Assembly: GCA_003013855.2 (NCBI GenBank)
Contig: ML058505.1
Location: 1,426,001-1,490,000, forward strand
Reading direction: 5' to 3'
Length of the DNA: 64,000 nucleotides
Source: Liriodendron chinense
Lineage: Eukaryota > Streptophyta > Magnoliopsida > Magnoliales > Magnoliaceae
The notes under the pieces were generated by a model. It had not been told where the DNA came from. It searched no databases and saw only the letters and a list, made by a program, of their open reading frames with translations. A program made the translations under genes and the position numbers. Of this stretch, positions 1 through 9,907 are shown piece after piece (positions within the stretch are counted from its first letter, which is position 1; each line of letters starts with the position of its first letter).

Positions 1-1717
1 CTTGAGCAGTGGTGTTGATATTGTTTACCTCCGTTGGGCGAGGAGGAGAACCACTACGGTTTCCATTCCCGTGCCCGATAGGTCTTCCTTCCACTCTGTT
101 CCTCTTGACTGTAGTGGCTTGATGAGGCCATGGGGAGATTGTCCCGGCCCGGATTCCTGCTTCGACTTGCTCTCCAGCACGGATCAATTGTGAGAAATTC
201 GCATATGGATGCGAGATGAGATACCCGGATATGCCTGGGTATGTTGAATGAACAATCATGGAGATTTGTTCTTCGTCGTCGATGGGTGTCCGCATTCTGG
301 CTGCCATAGCTCGCCAACGTCCCACGTAGGCTGATAGTGTTTCATCACTCCTTTGCCTGAGAGCTGCGAGGTCGGCTCTTCTGGGTGCCATGTTGAGATT
401 GTACGCAAATCTGTCGACGAAAGCCTGGGAAAGCTGTTCCCACGTCCTGATGCGGTGGCAGTCCAATGAAGTGTACCAATTGAGGGCATCGCCCTTCAGA
501 GATTTTTGGAACAAGCGAATGAGGGCCCCTTCATTTCCTTAAATTGCACTCAGCTCTCCACAGAAGGCCTTGAGATGTGCTGTGGGACAACCGCTGCCGT
601 CGTATCTTTTGAACTTTGGAACCTCAAAGTTTTGAGGTACCTGAGCATCTGGGAAAGGACACAAGTCTCTGAACTTGGTCGAAGGTAGGTCGATTCCTTG
701 CTGTCGCTGAAGCTGATTTTGCAAGATCTGGAACTGCTTCCGCAACTCGTCCAGTCCTGAGTGATCTGTTCGAGCGATTGGTGCCTCCTGGAGTAAGGCA
801 CGTTCTTCTTCGGCATAGTGGTCGATGTCTTCGACCCTATGGGCTTGCTGAAAAGCAACCGCGGGTTGCTGAAATTGGTTTGATGATTGAACTGGATTCT
901 GATGAACTTGAGCTTGAAATGATGGTAACTGAACTGGAGACTGTACTGAAGGTTGAACTGGAACTTGTTGGAAATTAACTGGATTTTGCTGAATTGAAGA
1001 TTGCTGGAAATTAACTGGATTTTGCTGAATTGAAGATTGCTGAAAATTAACTGGGATCCCATCGGCGGGGATGTGCTGGAATTGAAAAGTGCTCCTATTT
1101 GCAGGAGGCTGAGATGCTGGGAAGTGACCCCCTTGTTGGGTATTCGCCACTGTCCGCTGATTGATGTGGGCTTGACACTGACCCCCATTGTGGGTATTCG
1201 CCAGTGCTGTCCCTGTTGCTGGAAATTGAATTGAAATTCCATCGGCGGGGATGTGCTGAAATTGAAAAGGTGTCCCATCGGCGGGGACATGCTGAGATCT
1301 ACTGAGATTGTTATTTGCAAGATTGACTGGTAGCTGACTAGATGTTCCGGCAACGGAAGTGCTCTGAGATGGCCTTGTCGTCGCAGGAAGATATTGAGAA
1401 GGATGCCCCATAGCGAAGGGCTGAGATGGCTGCTGTCGGTAGTCTTGGGCAGACTCCGATGGTTGTGCTTGATTTGAACTGGAGGCCGGGAGGACCCGGC
1501 ATGGTTGCTGAGATTGCTGAACTGGGCCAACTTGATTGTTGGCTGCTGCGGTGGCCTGTGCTTGCATGAATTGCAAGAGCATTTCTTGCATTGCTCTCAC
1601 TCCTTGTGCCAATTCTTGTATGATTGGCGTATTATCAATGGGCTGTTGCGCTGGAGGTTGCGCTTCGGTCATTTCAAGAGTAGGGAAGTGATGAGTTTCT
1701 TCTTCGTGGTCGGACAT
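1..1717 (-). pseudogene. Ty3/gypsy gag with one in-frame stop
   Basis: The reading frame opens at ATG 1715-1717 and runs 392 codons to a TAA at 539-541. It then stays open in the same frame to the window edge, giving about 570 codons interrupted once. Residues ~1-330 are low-complexity Q/N/P-rich sequence with internal repeats (SSIQQNPVNFQQ twice, HIPADGI several times). The conserved retrotransposon gag domain follows: a W-K-F-D-G-like FKRYDGSG, then after the stop GDALNWYTSL, TWEQLSQAFVDRFAYN, and LRQRSDETLSAYVGRWR. Gag forms the particle that packages element RNA. The stop separates the low-complexity arm from most of the gag domain, so this copy is probably not functional by itself. A single-base sequencing or allelic difference could also explain it. 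Confidence 0.8.
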
Positions 1718-1991
1718 GGCTTGCTGAGCCCGAGTGCGGATTATGCTGCGGAAGGGAAGCTGTCTCCGAACACGTTGAGCCCGAGGTGGCGCAATGGTGA
1801 GGACTATACTCTACTCTTTTTGGGTTTTGGGATTTTCTATTTTTTTTGTTTTGGAATTTTCTTTTTTTTTTTTTTTTTTGTTTGGGTTTGGGTAGAATGC
1901 TATGCAGATGAGATTGTATGAGGATTAATGACTTTCAAGTACGGGAAGGATTCTGTTTTCAAGTCGGATCACGACTAATGGGACTAGCTTA
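1718..1991 (-). other. Gypsy leader between primer site and gag
   Basis: This is the non-coding leader of the gypsy element. It holds a T-rich tract (about 1836-1880 on the plus strand, A-rich in element sense). No ORF or regulatory motif is recognisable. Confidence 0.5.
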
Positions 1992-2009
1992 TCCCCAGCA
2001 GAGTCGCCA
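1992..2009 (-). other. Primer-binding site of the gypsy element
   Basis: On the minus strand this reads TGGCGACTCTGCTGGGGA, directly after the LTR. It is an 18-nt sequence beginning TGG, as expected for pairing with a tRNA 3' CCA end. From memory this matches the tRNA-Arg-type primer site of Ogre/Tat elements. The tRNA identity was not checked. Confidence 0.7.
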
Positions 2010-2460
2010 TTCTGTGGACCCTCGCCGATTTTCCCGCGCTCCCACACGACGTCGTTCTCCCTTTCCTTTCGGAAGAAGAAGAAGAAGAGGTGTGTGAGTG
2101 CGAAATCGCCGTTTGTGCCACTGGCTTGCCTCGTTCTCGAGGGCTTCGTTTGGTTGTCGTGTTAAGCTGGATATGTTTAAGTAAGTTCAGAGTCGCCACT
2201 AGCCAGTTACTTCGAATCTACAGTCGGCTAGACCCCGTAGAAACGTTAGAGAAGGGAATCCGAAGATTCCTTCCTCTAAAATGACTCCTGTTGATCTGCG
2301 GCCAGAGATTCAAGGTAAGGGATCACGGTTACAGGGTGGGAAGAGGTTAAGCACCCCACACACTGCCCGTACCGAAGTACGGTCTCTACTTCACAGAATC
2401 GATCGGATACTTGAAAGTCTAGTTTAATCCTCGTATATTCTCATGGATGACATGATGCAT

Positions 2461-2697
2461 GAATGCGGGTCTGAACAGTAAGAGTTTCTGATGGGCAGGT
2501 TCCAACAACGGGCAAGCCCAGAGCGTACGCTCGAACTGACAGGTGCTTTATGCGAGATGATGCATGCTGTGTGCTTGAATATTCAAAGTGCTTATAGTGA
2601 TATGTACGTGAATGCAGGTCTGAACAGTAAGAGTTTCTGATTGCAGGTTCCAACAACGGGCAAGCCCAGAGCATACGCTCGAACTGACAGGTGCTTA
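2461..2697. repeat. Direct duplication inside the gypsy LTR (~85-bp units, period ~151 bp)
   Basis: Two near-identical segments sharing GGTCTGAACAGTAAGAG and CAACGGGCAAGCCCAGAGC occupy 2461-2547 and 2612-2697, separated by a 64-bp spacer. They lie downstream of the TATA box in LTR sense, in the transcribed part. Confidence 0.85.
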
Positions 2698-3045
2698 ATA
2701 TAAAGACATATGCATGTGTATTTGAGTAATCAAGGTGCTTGTAGTGAAGCAGGGGGGTTGGAAGAAAAGTAAATGTTGCACTTATGCTAGATGCAAATGA
2801 GATGATGCTGGAAAAGAGTAACTGGGTGGACGGAGGTGTCGCAAGGGTTGGCTTCGAGTGGCTGGATCAAGACTTGGGTGGCTTGGGAGGCTTGGACCAG
2901 TGGTCAGGCTGGGCTGGACCAGGGCTGGGCTCTCCTCACTCGGGCTCTCCTTGGTGAAGGAATGGGCTAAAGGATGAAGGAGGGTGACTCAGACGGACGG
3001 GCTCTCTCTAGCTGAGTTGTGTCTTGAAATGAGAAGGGGAGGGGG

Positions 3046-3054
3046 TATTTATAG
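3046..3054 (-). promoter_or_regulatory. TATA box of the gypsy LTR promoter
   Basis: The minus strand reads CTATAAATA followed by a pyrimidine/C-rich stretch. It lies inside the LTR, ~110 bp downstream (in element sense) of the 13-bp repeat array. This is the expected place for the U3/R boundary promoter that drives element RNA. Confidence 0.65.
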
Positions 3055-3163
3055 CAGCGAGCAGTGGCAGAAGTCGTAATTTTGTCCGGGCGGCCTGCCA
3101 TGGGCCGCCCGTACGGCCGCTCCTCGGTTTCCAGCGAGTACGGCCGTTCCCTCGGGGCTGCTG

Positions 3164-3326
3164 TTGGACTCGCTGGTCGACTCAGTGAGTTGACTCAGCG
3201 GGTCGACTCGGTGGTTTGACTCGACGGGTTGACTCGGTGTTTTGACTCGACGGGTTGACTCGACGGGTTAACTCAGCGGGTTAACTCAGCGGGTTGACTC
3301 AGCGGGTTGACTCAGTGAGTTTGACT
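3164..3326. promoter_or_regulatory. 13-bp tandem array of TTGACT (W-box core) in the LTR U3
   Basis: About 12 units of roughly GGGTTGACTCAGC repeat with a 13-bp period (for example 3216, 3229, 3242, 3255, 3268, 3281, 3294, 3307). TTGACT occurs at 3190, 3216, 3229, 3242, 3255, 3294, 3307 and 3321, with further singles at 3340 and 3392. Other units read TCGACT or TTAACT. TTGAC(C/T) is the known W-box core bound by WRKY factors. Position upstream of the LTR TATA box suggests an enhancer array, which is an inference. Confidence 0.7.
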
Positions 3327-3537
3327 TTTTTGGGATTTTTTGACTGGCCTTTTTTATGGGGGGGTTTTTCAGGGTGGTTTTTAGGACTGGGTTGACTGGG
3401 TTCAAGCTTGAACTGGGCTATGGAATGGGACTTACAAGGGTGAGTTTGGCTGAGTTTGGACTTGGGATTTGGGGGTATGGTCCTCCGTTCAACCAGCTAT
3501 CTCTATCAACAGTGTAGCCGAAGGTGGGGTGTCTACA

Positions 3538-3698
3538 CCTAATAACCGCGAATAAGGACCACGATTCAAGCATCCCGCCCCAAACCTATTTGTAATGATC
3601 ACAACTATAGTGGGCCCACTGAATCGCTCAATCCGAATAATCCAACGGTCATGATCTAAACCGATGATCATTTGTGGCCCACCTAATGGAGTCTTACA
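3538..3698 (-). repeat. 3' LTR fragment of the copia element, with PPT at 3700-3709
   Basis: The minus strand starts TGTAAGACTCC at 3698, preceded by the polypurine tract TCTCCCACTT (plus-strand reading, 3700-3709). It matches 11468-11628 closely. The LTR is cut at 3538 by the gypsy insertion. Its remaining ~220 bp should lie beyond the left window edge on the far side of that element. Confidence 0.85.
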
Positions 3699-4214
3699 TT
3701 CTCCCACTTGGGCTACACTGATCTCTGAAAGAAAACAAAACATTTTATTTTATTTTGTGAAAAATAATTTTGTCAAACGCATTTGTTTCAAAAGTTCCTA
3801 ATGGGCGCCCTACTGATTTCAAAACAATACCGTTGGATAATTATGAGCAACGCTTGTCAGATCCGGTCCATCAAGACCACTAATACTGAATCGTGGTAGT
3901 CAACACAACATTTAATACTTTCGAAGTGTGACGAATCACGATCACAAATACCAATAGCCTTAATGACATGGATTAATGATATGGGGTGTGGTATGAAGAT
4001 TACACTTTTTATGTGATCATACGTGTTTATCTTCAAGTGGTCCTTCTGAACGTGTCTCCAAGACACAAACCAAAGTCTTGCTTACTCAAAATTAAATGTG
4101 CACACTGAAAGAAAAGCAAGATATAAACTAAAAAACAGAATCATCAATGCATAAAAGATATCTCAAAAAAATGTCTGGACATAATCAGATCATATATGAA
4201 AACTCTCACTACTG

Positions 4215-5755
4215 AAATACATCATTGGGATCAACAACTCCCATAGACGTCACATGCTCCTTAAAGAGCGTGATAGGAAGGCCTTTAGTGAGAGGATCCG
4301 CTATCATCAGCCTTGTGCCGATGAGTTCCACAGACACTTGACGATTCTAAACTCTCTCATTCACAACAAGGTATTATTGTTGTTGTTGGAGAAGTTAACT
4401 GCAGTTGAACTATCACAATAGATCTTCAATGGTTTTGGGATCATCCGCACAACCCGTAAACCAAAGAAAAAGCTTTGAAGCCAAACCGCCTGATTCGTGG
4501 CTTCATGACAAGCTACATACTCTGTTTCCATGATAGATAATGCCGTAATCGACTGTTTCACGCTCTTCCATGATACGGCTCCACCAACCATCATGAATAC
4601 ATAGCCCGAGGTGGACTTTTTGCTGTCAAGACAACCAGCAAAATCTGTATCTGTATATCCTACCAACTCCAAAAGGTCGGATCTCCTGTATGTGAGTTCG
4701 AAGTCATTTGTCCTTTGCAGGTAGCACAACACTTTCTTTACAGCTATCGAATGATTCATTCCTGAATTGCTAAGGTACCTACCCAACATTTCAACCACAA
4801 AAGCAATATCTGGACGCGTACAGACCTGAGCATACATGATGCTCCCTACTGCTGACACATATGGAATAGCTTTCATTTTGTCCTTTTCTAGGTCATTCTT
4901 AGGGTACTGAAATTGACAAAACTTGTCACCTTTCACAATAGGTGCTTGGCCAGGAGCACAACCTTGCATGTCAAACCTTTCGAGAACCCTATCAATATAG
5001 GCCCTCTACGACAAGCCAAGTAATCCACGTGATCTGTCCCGGCTAATCTGAATGCCGATGACAAAGGAGACATCACCGAGATCTTTCATCTCAAAATTTT
5101 GAGATAGAAATTTCTTAGTCTGACGCAACAATCCAATATCACTACTGGCCAATAAAATGCCGTCCACATACAAGACCAACATGATAAACTTACTCCCACT
5201 GATTTTCACATATATGCACTCATCCACAATGTTTTCAATGAAACCATATGAGGAAACGACTTCATGGAACTTTAGGTACCACTGTCATAATACCTGTTTC
5301 AACCCATAAATGGACTTCTTAAGTTTGCAGACCAGATGTTCTAAGCCTTTGGCTTTAAAACCTTCTGCCTGCAACATATATACGTTCTCCATTAGACCTC
5401 CATTGAGAAATGCAGTTTTCACGTCCATTTGGTGTAGCTCCAGATCCATATGAGCCACAAGAGCCATAATGATCTTAAATGAGTCTTTCGTAGATATAGG
5501 TGAGAACGTCTCATTAAAGTCAATGCCCTCACGCTGAGTGAAACCCTTTGCAACTGGCCTGGCTTTATACCTTTCGATATTGCCCTTAGAGTCCCGTTTG
5601 GTTTTAAATACCCACTTACAACCAATCGGCCTAATCCCTCCAGGCAATTCAACAAGGTTCCAGATTTTGTTGTCAGTCATGGATTTCAATTCTTCTTTCA
5701 TGGCATCGAACCATTGAGAAGAATTCGTACTTTGTTCGACCTGTGAAAGGGACAC
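4215..5755 (-). pseudogene. Copia reverse transcriptase and RNase H remnant
   Basis: RT is split over 5285-5755 and 5006-5227. It has CKWVFKTKRD, RYKARPVAKGFTQREGIDF, QMDVKTAFLNG and SIYGLKQ, then LVLYVDGILLAS. Copia RTs normally have YVDD here, so the second catalytic Asp is Gly. RNase H follows at 4361-4969 (RPDIAFVVEMLGRYLSN, GYTDTDFAGCLDSKKSTSGY, METEYVACHEA). After another stop a pol tail ends near 4215 (LIGTRLMIADPLTKGLP). Stops and frameshifts lie between the blocks. The enzyme would copy element RNA into DNA, and this copy cannot. Confidence 0.9.
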
Positions 5756-5905
5756 AGGATCCTTTTCAACCCCAATGTCAAATTCATGCTCCTGTAAATA
5801 GATGATGTAATCGTCTGGTATTGCAAATATTCTCTCTCTATGAGATCATCTTAATGGCTCATTATTCTGAATCGGGTTTTCCATTTCCTCATCAATGAGT
5901 TGTAT

Positions 5906-7370
5906 TTAAGACTCTACATGGTCATCCATAGGGATCTCAGGGTCCACTGCTGGACGGACAACCACGCTACTCTGAATGATTTTAGTGGGAATCACAACCC
6001 GCTCTTCCTCAAATACAATATTTCTCAAGCTCGTGCTCCCACTATCTTTAGTGTTCTTAATAAACCTAGCATTCTCAGTCTCAATGACTCTCATGGAATA
6101 TGATGGACAATAAAATCTGAATCCTTTTGGTCTTTCTGGGTATCCAATAAAAAAGCAACTAACAGTTCTAGGGTCAAACTTTCTTTCATGCGGGTTATAC
6201 GATTTGGCTTCTGCAGGACAACCCCATACATGAAAATATCGTAGACTAGGCTTTCGCCATATCCACAATTCATATGAAGTTTTCATTACAGCCTTACTTG
6301 GGACCCTATTAAGGATATGCACAGCCGTTTTCAACGCATCACCCCACAAAGATTCTGACAACGTAGAATTACTAATCATAGATTGTACCATGTCCTTTAG
6401 GGTGCGATTACGCCTTTCCGCTACACCATTCTACTCTGGAGTACCAGGCATGGTGTACTGGGCGACGATGCCACAATCTTGTATGCATCTAGCGAATGGA
6501 CCTGGATTACACCCAGATTCGTCATACCTTCCGTAGTACTCACCATCACGGTCGGATCTAACGACTTTAATCTTTCTGTTGAGTTGATTCTCGACTTCAG
6601 CCTTATAGATCTTAAATGTATCCAAGGCGTTTGATTTTTCGTTAATAAGGTATAAGTACACATAACGAGAATAGCCATCTATAAAAGTGATAAAATACTT
6701 ATGCCCATTCCAGGATGTTGTAGGGAACGGTCCGCAGATGTCTGTATGAATCACTTCTAAGAGTCCTACGCTCCTCTAGTGGCACCCTTTTTTTCCTTAT
6801 TTTAGTCTGTTTACCTTTAATGCAATCAATATAAACCCCAAAGTCTGAGAAGTCTAGGGAGTGAAGAATTCCTTCACGCACAAGCCTTTCCAATCTCTCA
6901 TGAGAGATGTGGCCTAATCGCCTGTACTATAGCATGGAGGAATTCTCACAATCTAAACTTCGTTTGATGCCTTTAGTGTTGTCATGTGAGGAGTTAATGC
7001 TGTATACATGTGAAACATCCAAATCTAGCTGATAAATGTTATTAACTAAAGTGTCAGAACCAATCACAGCGGAATCATAGCAAATACTTAATTTTTCATT
7101 TACAAATTTAAACTCATAACCATATTTGTCTAAACGAGAAATGGAAACCAAATTGCACCTTATAGAAGGCACACAAATAATATCTACTAGATCAAGAAAG
7201 TGTTCTAACGATAACCTAAGCCTACATACTCCAATAGCTTCCATGTTTACTCTAATGTCGTTCCCCATATAGACTGATCTTTCTGCATCAGTTGGCGTCC
7301 GGCTTTGGAGCATATCCTGCATGTAATTACTAATGTGAATAGTTGCACCAGAATCTATCTACCAGGAGTC
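5906..7370 (-). pseudogene. Copia protease, GAG-pre-integrase and integrase remnant
   Basis: The protease active-site region is near 7330-7365: a stop replaces the residue just before IDSGAT. The zinc-binding pre-integrase segment has H and H (RRLGHISHERLERL) but reads VYIDCIKGK where family members usually have CxxC, so one zinc Cys is Tyr. The integrase core has IHTDICGPF (first Asp), FITFIDGYSRYVYLY (Asp 2 expected downstream in the DGE/DDE fold), and NGVAERRNRTL (Glu) after an in-frame stop. The C-terminal part (ESLWGDALKTAVHILNRVPS, YELW) runs to 5906. It would insert element DNA, but at least four stops interrupt it. Confidence 0.85.
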
Positions 7371-7454
7371 TGTGGACATATCAGCTAAATTTGATTCAAA
7401 ACAGACTAAAATGTGATTTTTACCCTTAGAAACGAGCCATGCTTTAAATTCTTC

Positions 7455-8225
7455 ACAATCCTTCTACTGATGACCAGGCTTATTGCAGAAGAAGCAGCCA
7501 GGACTCTTCCTTTTTTTCTTAAATATTTTTCCAGAGTTAGGCCGATTGCCACCCGCGGGACCCGTAGAACTTTTACCTGAAGTGTGCTTTCTTTTCTTAT
7601 TTCCTTTTCGTCCTTGACCAGATGTCACTAGGTGCGCACTTTGTGTCTTGCTCGACCTTCTGAGTCTCTCTTCCTCCTGAACGCACTGAGATATCAGTTC
7701 GTTCAATGTCCACTTTTCCTTTTGAGTATTATAGCTGATTTGGAATTGACCGAACTGTGGAGGGAGGGAGTTCAAAACCAAGAAAATCAGGAGTTCATCT
7801 TCAATCTTAAGGCCTAATGCATGGATTTTAGCCACCACATCAGACAATCCACCAATGTACTCCCTGATATTTTCTTGACCGTTATAGGTGGCTTAAGTCA
7901 GGTTATGTAAAAGTGAACTCCGCTTTATTCGATTTCTTAAATCGTTTTCCTATTTCAATCAAGAAATCTTTAGCTTTCTCAATGTCGGGCATGACACCCT
8001 GCATGGTATCAGAAATCGAGTTCTTTATGATCTTGAGACACGTCTTATTTGACTTGATCCAGGCCTTGTAGTGAGCCTTTGCTGATTCCGTACTAGACTT
8101 AGTTGGAATGGGAGGCTCTACTTCCTCCAGGGTCAAGTCCAAGTCCATGCAACCTAGGACTATTTCAACGGACGACTTCCATTTTGGAATAGTTGGACTC
8201 AGTAAGCAAAGGTATGGAATTGAAT
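7455..8225 (-). pseudogene. Copia gag remnant with broken zinc knuckle
   Basis: The frame is damaged near 8215 but reads IPKWKSSVEIVLGCMDLDL, then SAKAHYKAWIKSNKTCLKI and SISDTMQGVMPDIEKAKDF (7903-8148). A stop follows, and the frame resumes at 7464-7847 with LSDVVAKIHALGLKIEDE and LNSLPPQFGQF. These are hallmarks of the UBN2-type copia gag domain. A basic linker leads to a CX2CX4HX4C nucleocapsid knuckle (CFFCNKPGHQ then KDC), with a stop codon between its His and last Cys. Confidence 0.85.
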
Positions 8226-8229
8226 TGGG

Positions 8230-9149
8230 TTAGAATATTGGAAACAGTCATAGCTGGACAATCAAAGCATAAAAACTCACATTAATAAACAAGTCTCATA
8301 TAACAGTGCATAAACATAAACCACAAATATCATGCATGTATGTTCATTCAATTGATTTGGGCCTTCAATCAAATGACCCAGAATGGTGATGGGCCATAAT
8401 CACCAAAATCTGGCAAGAGCCCAGCGTATCATCACAATTCCTCCTTTGGGCGAAATTGTAACATACATGAGGCTCTACTGAACATAAAGCTGATCTATGC
8501 TAGTGAAATAAATCTAAGAAGCCCATCATCTTTGGATGAAATGAGTCTCTCAAACCTATATCACCATCACCAATCATTTCATCCCGCTCACACCCAGCCA
8601 AACGATGATAGTTCTTTGTTCTGACCACCGCTCGCCTGGATATGAACGTAAGTGAATGCAATCCTATAATGAAGAGTCACTGAATTTCATATACTGAAGT
8701 CTAGAAGTAAAGATCTTCACAAATTGAGATCACTTTGGTGGCTAACACAACTAGTTCCAATCCCCAATTTTAGACTCAAGGATTGCCACATGGTCCAGCC
8801 CATAATGAACCATTCTGCAAAAGTTCTAATTCGGCCTAAAACATGGCTGATGTTGACCGCCCGTAGGCTCAAATGTATTCTAAAGAATGGTTGGTTTAAA
8901 TTCTTAATAGTCAACAACTAAATATCAGCCTCAAACACATGAGTAATGGCCCTATTTTAAGCCAAATTTGAACTTGATAAAGAATAACCATATTCACTGA
9001 AGTACTTAGGCCATCCACAAATTAAAATCCACCAACCATTAATAATTTATTTAGGTTTTATTTGTTTTAAAAATGGCCCAAGTGAAATTAATTCAATTGT
9101 TTAGATCGTCTTGGACAATGGGCCCAAAAAATGAAGCAAGCCATATAAC
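8230..9149. other. Copia leader region, part 1
   Basis: No coding ORF is recognisable. The sequence is rich in GGCCCAA/TTGGGCC-like words. It lies between the copia gag start and a nested hAT MITE. A leader of this size between gag and PBS is unusual and may include older insertions whose ends I cannot find. Confidence 0.4.
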
Positions 9150-9907
9150 TAGAGGTGGGCAACGATCTGGGCCGAGCCGAGTTAGCCCTAGTTTGGTTTG
9201 GCTTGTTTTTGTACCATTGCAGTTTGTGGATCGGTTTGGTTTGGGTTTCAGGCTGACCCATGCGGCCCGAGTTTGGTTTGCTCCAGAAAAATCTGGTTCG
9301 AGCTGGGATCGGTTTGGTCGAAAATTTCGAACCGGGCCGGGCCAAGTTCAAACAGGCAGCGGCTCTTTTTTTCCTTGTTTATTTAATTAGAAAAGAATTT
9401 AAAAAGTTAGGAAAAAAAAAGTACAAACCTATCTTACTATGTGATGTTTAACATCCTCCAAAGGAGTGCAACTTCAAAATAGACATGTAAGAGTATTTTC
9501 CAAACAAAAGTACACAAGCATAATTTTACAAGTGCAAGGAAACGGTGCATTCATGTATATGTATTACGTATTATCCATGTCATCATGTATATGTATTATC
9601 CATGCTGTCCATCTGTTTTACATATCATTTCAGGACATGATCCCAAAATGTAATCATATCCAAAGCTCAAGTGGATCACACCATAGGAAATAGTGTGCTT
9701 ATAATCTACGAGCCGAATCAAATCGAGCTTCAAGCCGAGCCGAGCCGAGCCGGTACTGCCCTAGTTTGAGGTTGGTTTGTTTTTTCAAACGAGCTTGACT
9801 CAGAGGCTTGGTTTGGTTTGAACTTCCATTTGAACCAATCCAAGCCGAGCTTTTTCGAACCAATCCGAGCCAAACTTTCCGGCTGGCTTGGTTTGTGCCC
9901 ACCTCTA
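9150..9907. mobile_element. Non-autonomous hAT MITE (758 bp) nested in the copia leader
   Basis: Perfect 12-bp terminal inverted repeats TAGAGGTGGGCA lie at 9150-9161 and 9896-9907. Flanking 8-bp sequences CATATAAC and CCTATAAT agree at 6 of 8 positions, which fits an aged 8-bp hAT target duplication. Subterminal GCCGAGCCGAGC / GGTTTGGTTTGG repeats are present at both ends in inverted orientation. No transposase is encoded. Confidence 0.8.

Larger units (their letters stand above)
1..3537 (-). mobile_element. Ty3/gypsy LTR retrotransposon, 5' part (truncated by window edge)
   Basis: Read on the minus strand, the order is LTR (2010-3537), primer-binding site (1992-2009), a 0.3-kb leader and then gag running off the left edge. 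The LTR starts with TGTAGACACCCCAC, a common start for plant gypsy LTRs. Its outer end abuts copia LTR sequence at 3538, so this element landed inside the copia 3' LTR and is the younger of the two. The protease, RT, RNase H, integrase and second LTR would lie left of position 1. The long LTR, the primer site and the Q/P-rich gag suggest a Tat/Ogre- or Athila-like lineage, but no pol is visible to settle this. Confidence 0.85.
2010..3537 (-). repeat. 5' LTR of the gypsy element (~1.53 kb)
   Basis: The left boundary is the primer site. The right boundary is TGTAGACACCCCAC on the minus strand, next to unrelated copia LTR sequence. The LTR carries a TATA box (3046-3054), an upstream 13-bp tandem array (3164-3326), and a ~85-bp direct repeat (2461-2547 and 2612-2697). 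A second GGCGACTCTGA-like sequence occurs near 2188-2199, so the exact inner end has some uncertainty. Confidence 0.75.

Noticed and set aside
2090..2284. ORFs within the gypsy LTR
   Set aside because: Short, inside non-coding LTR, and no similarity to known proteins.
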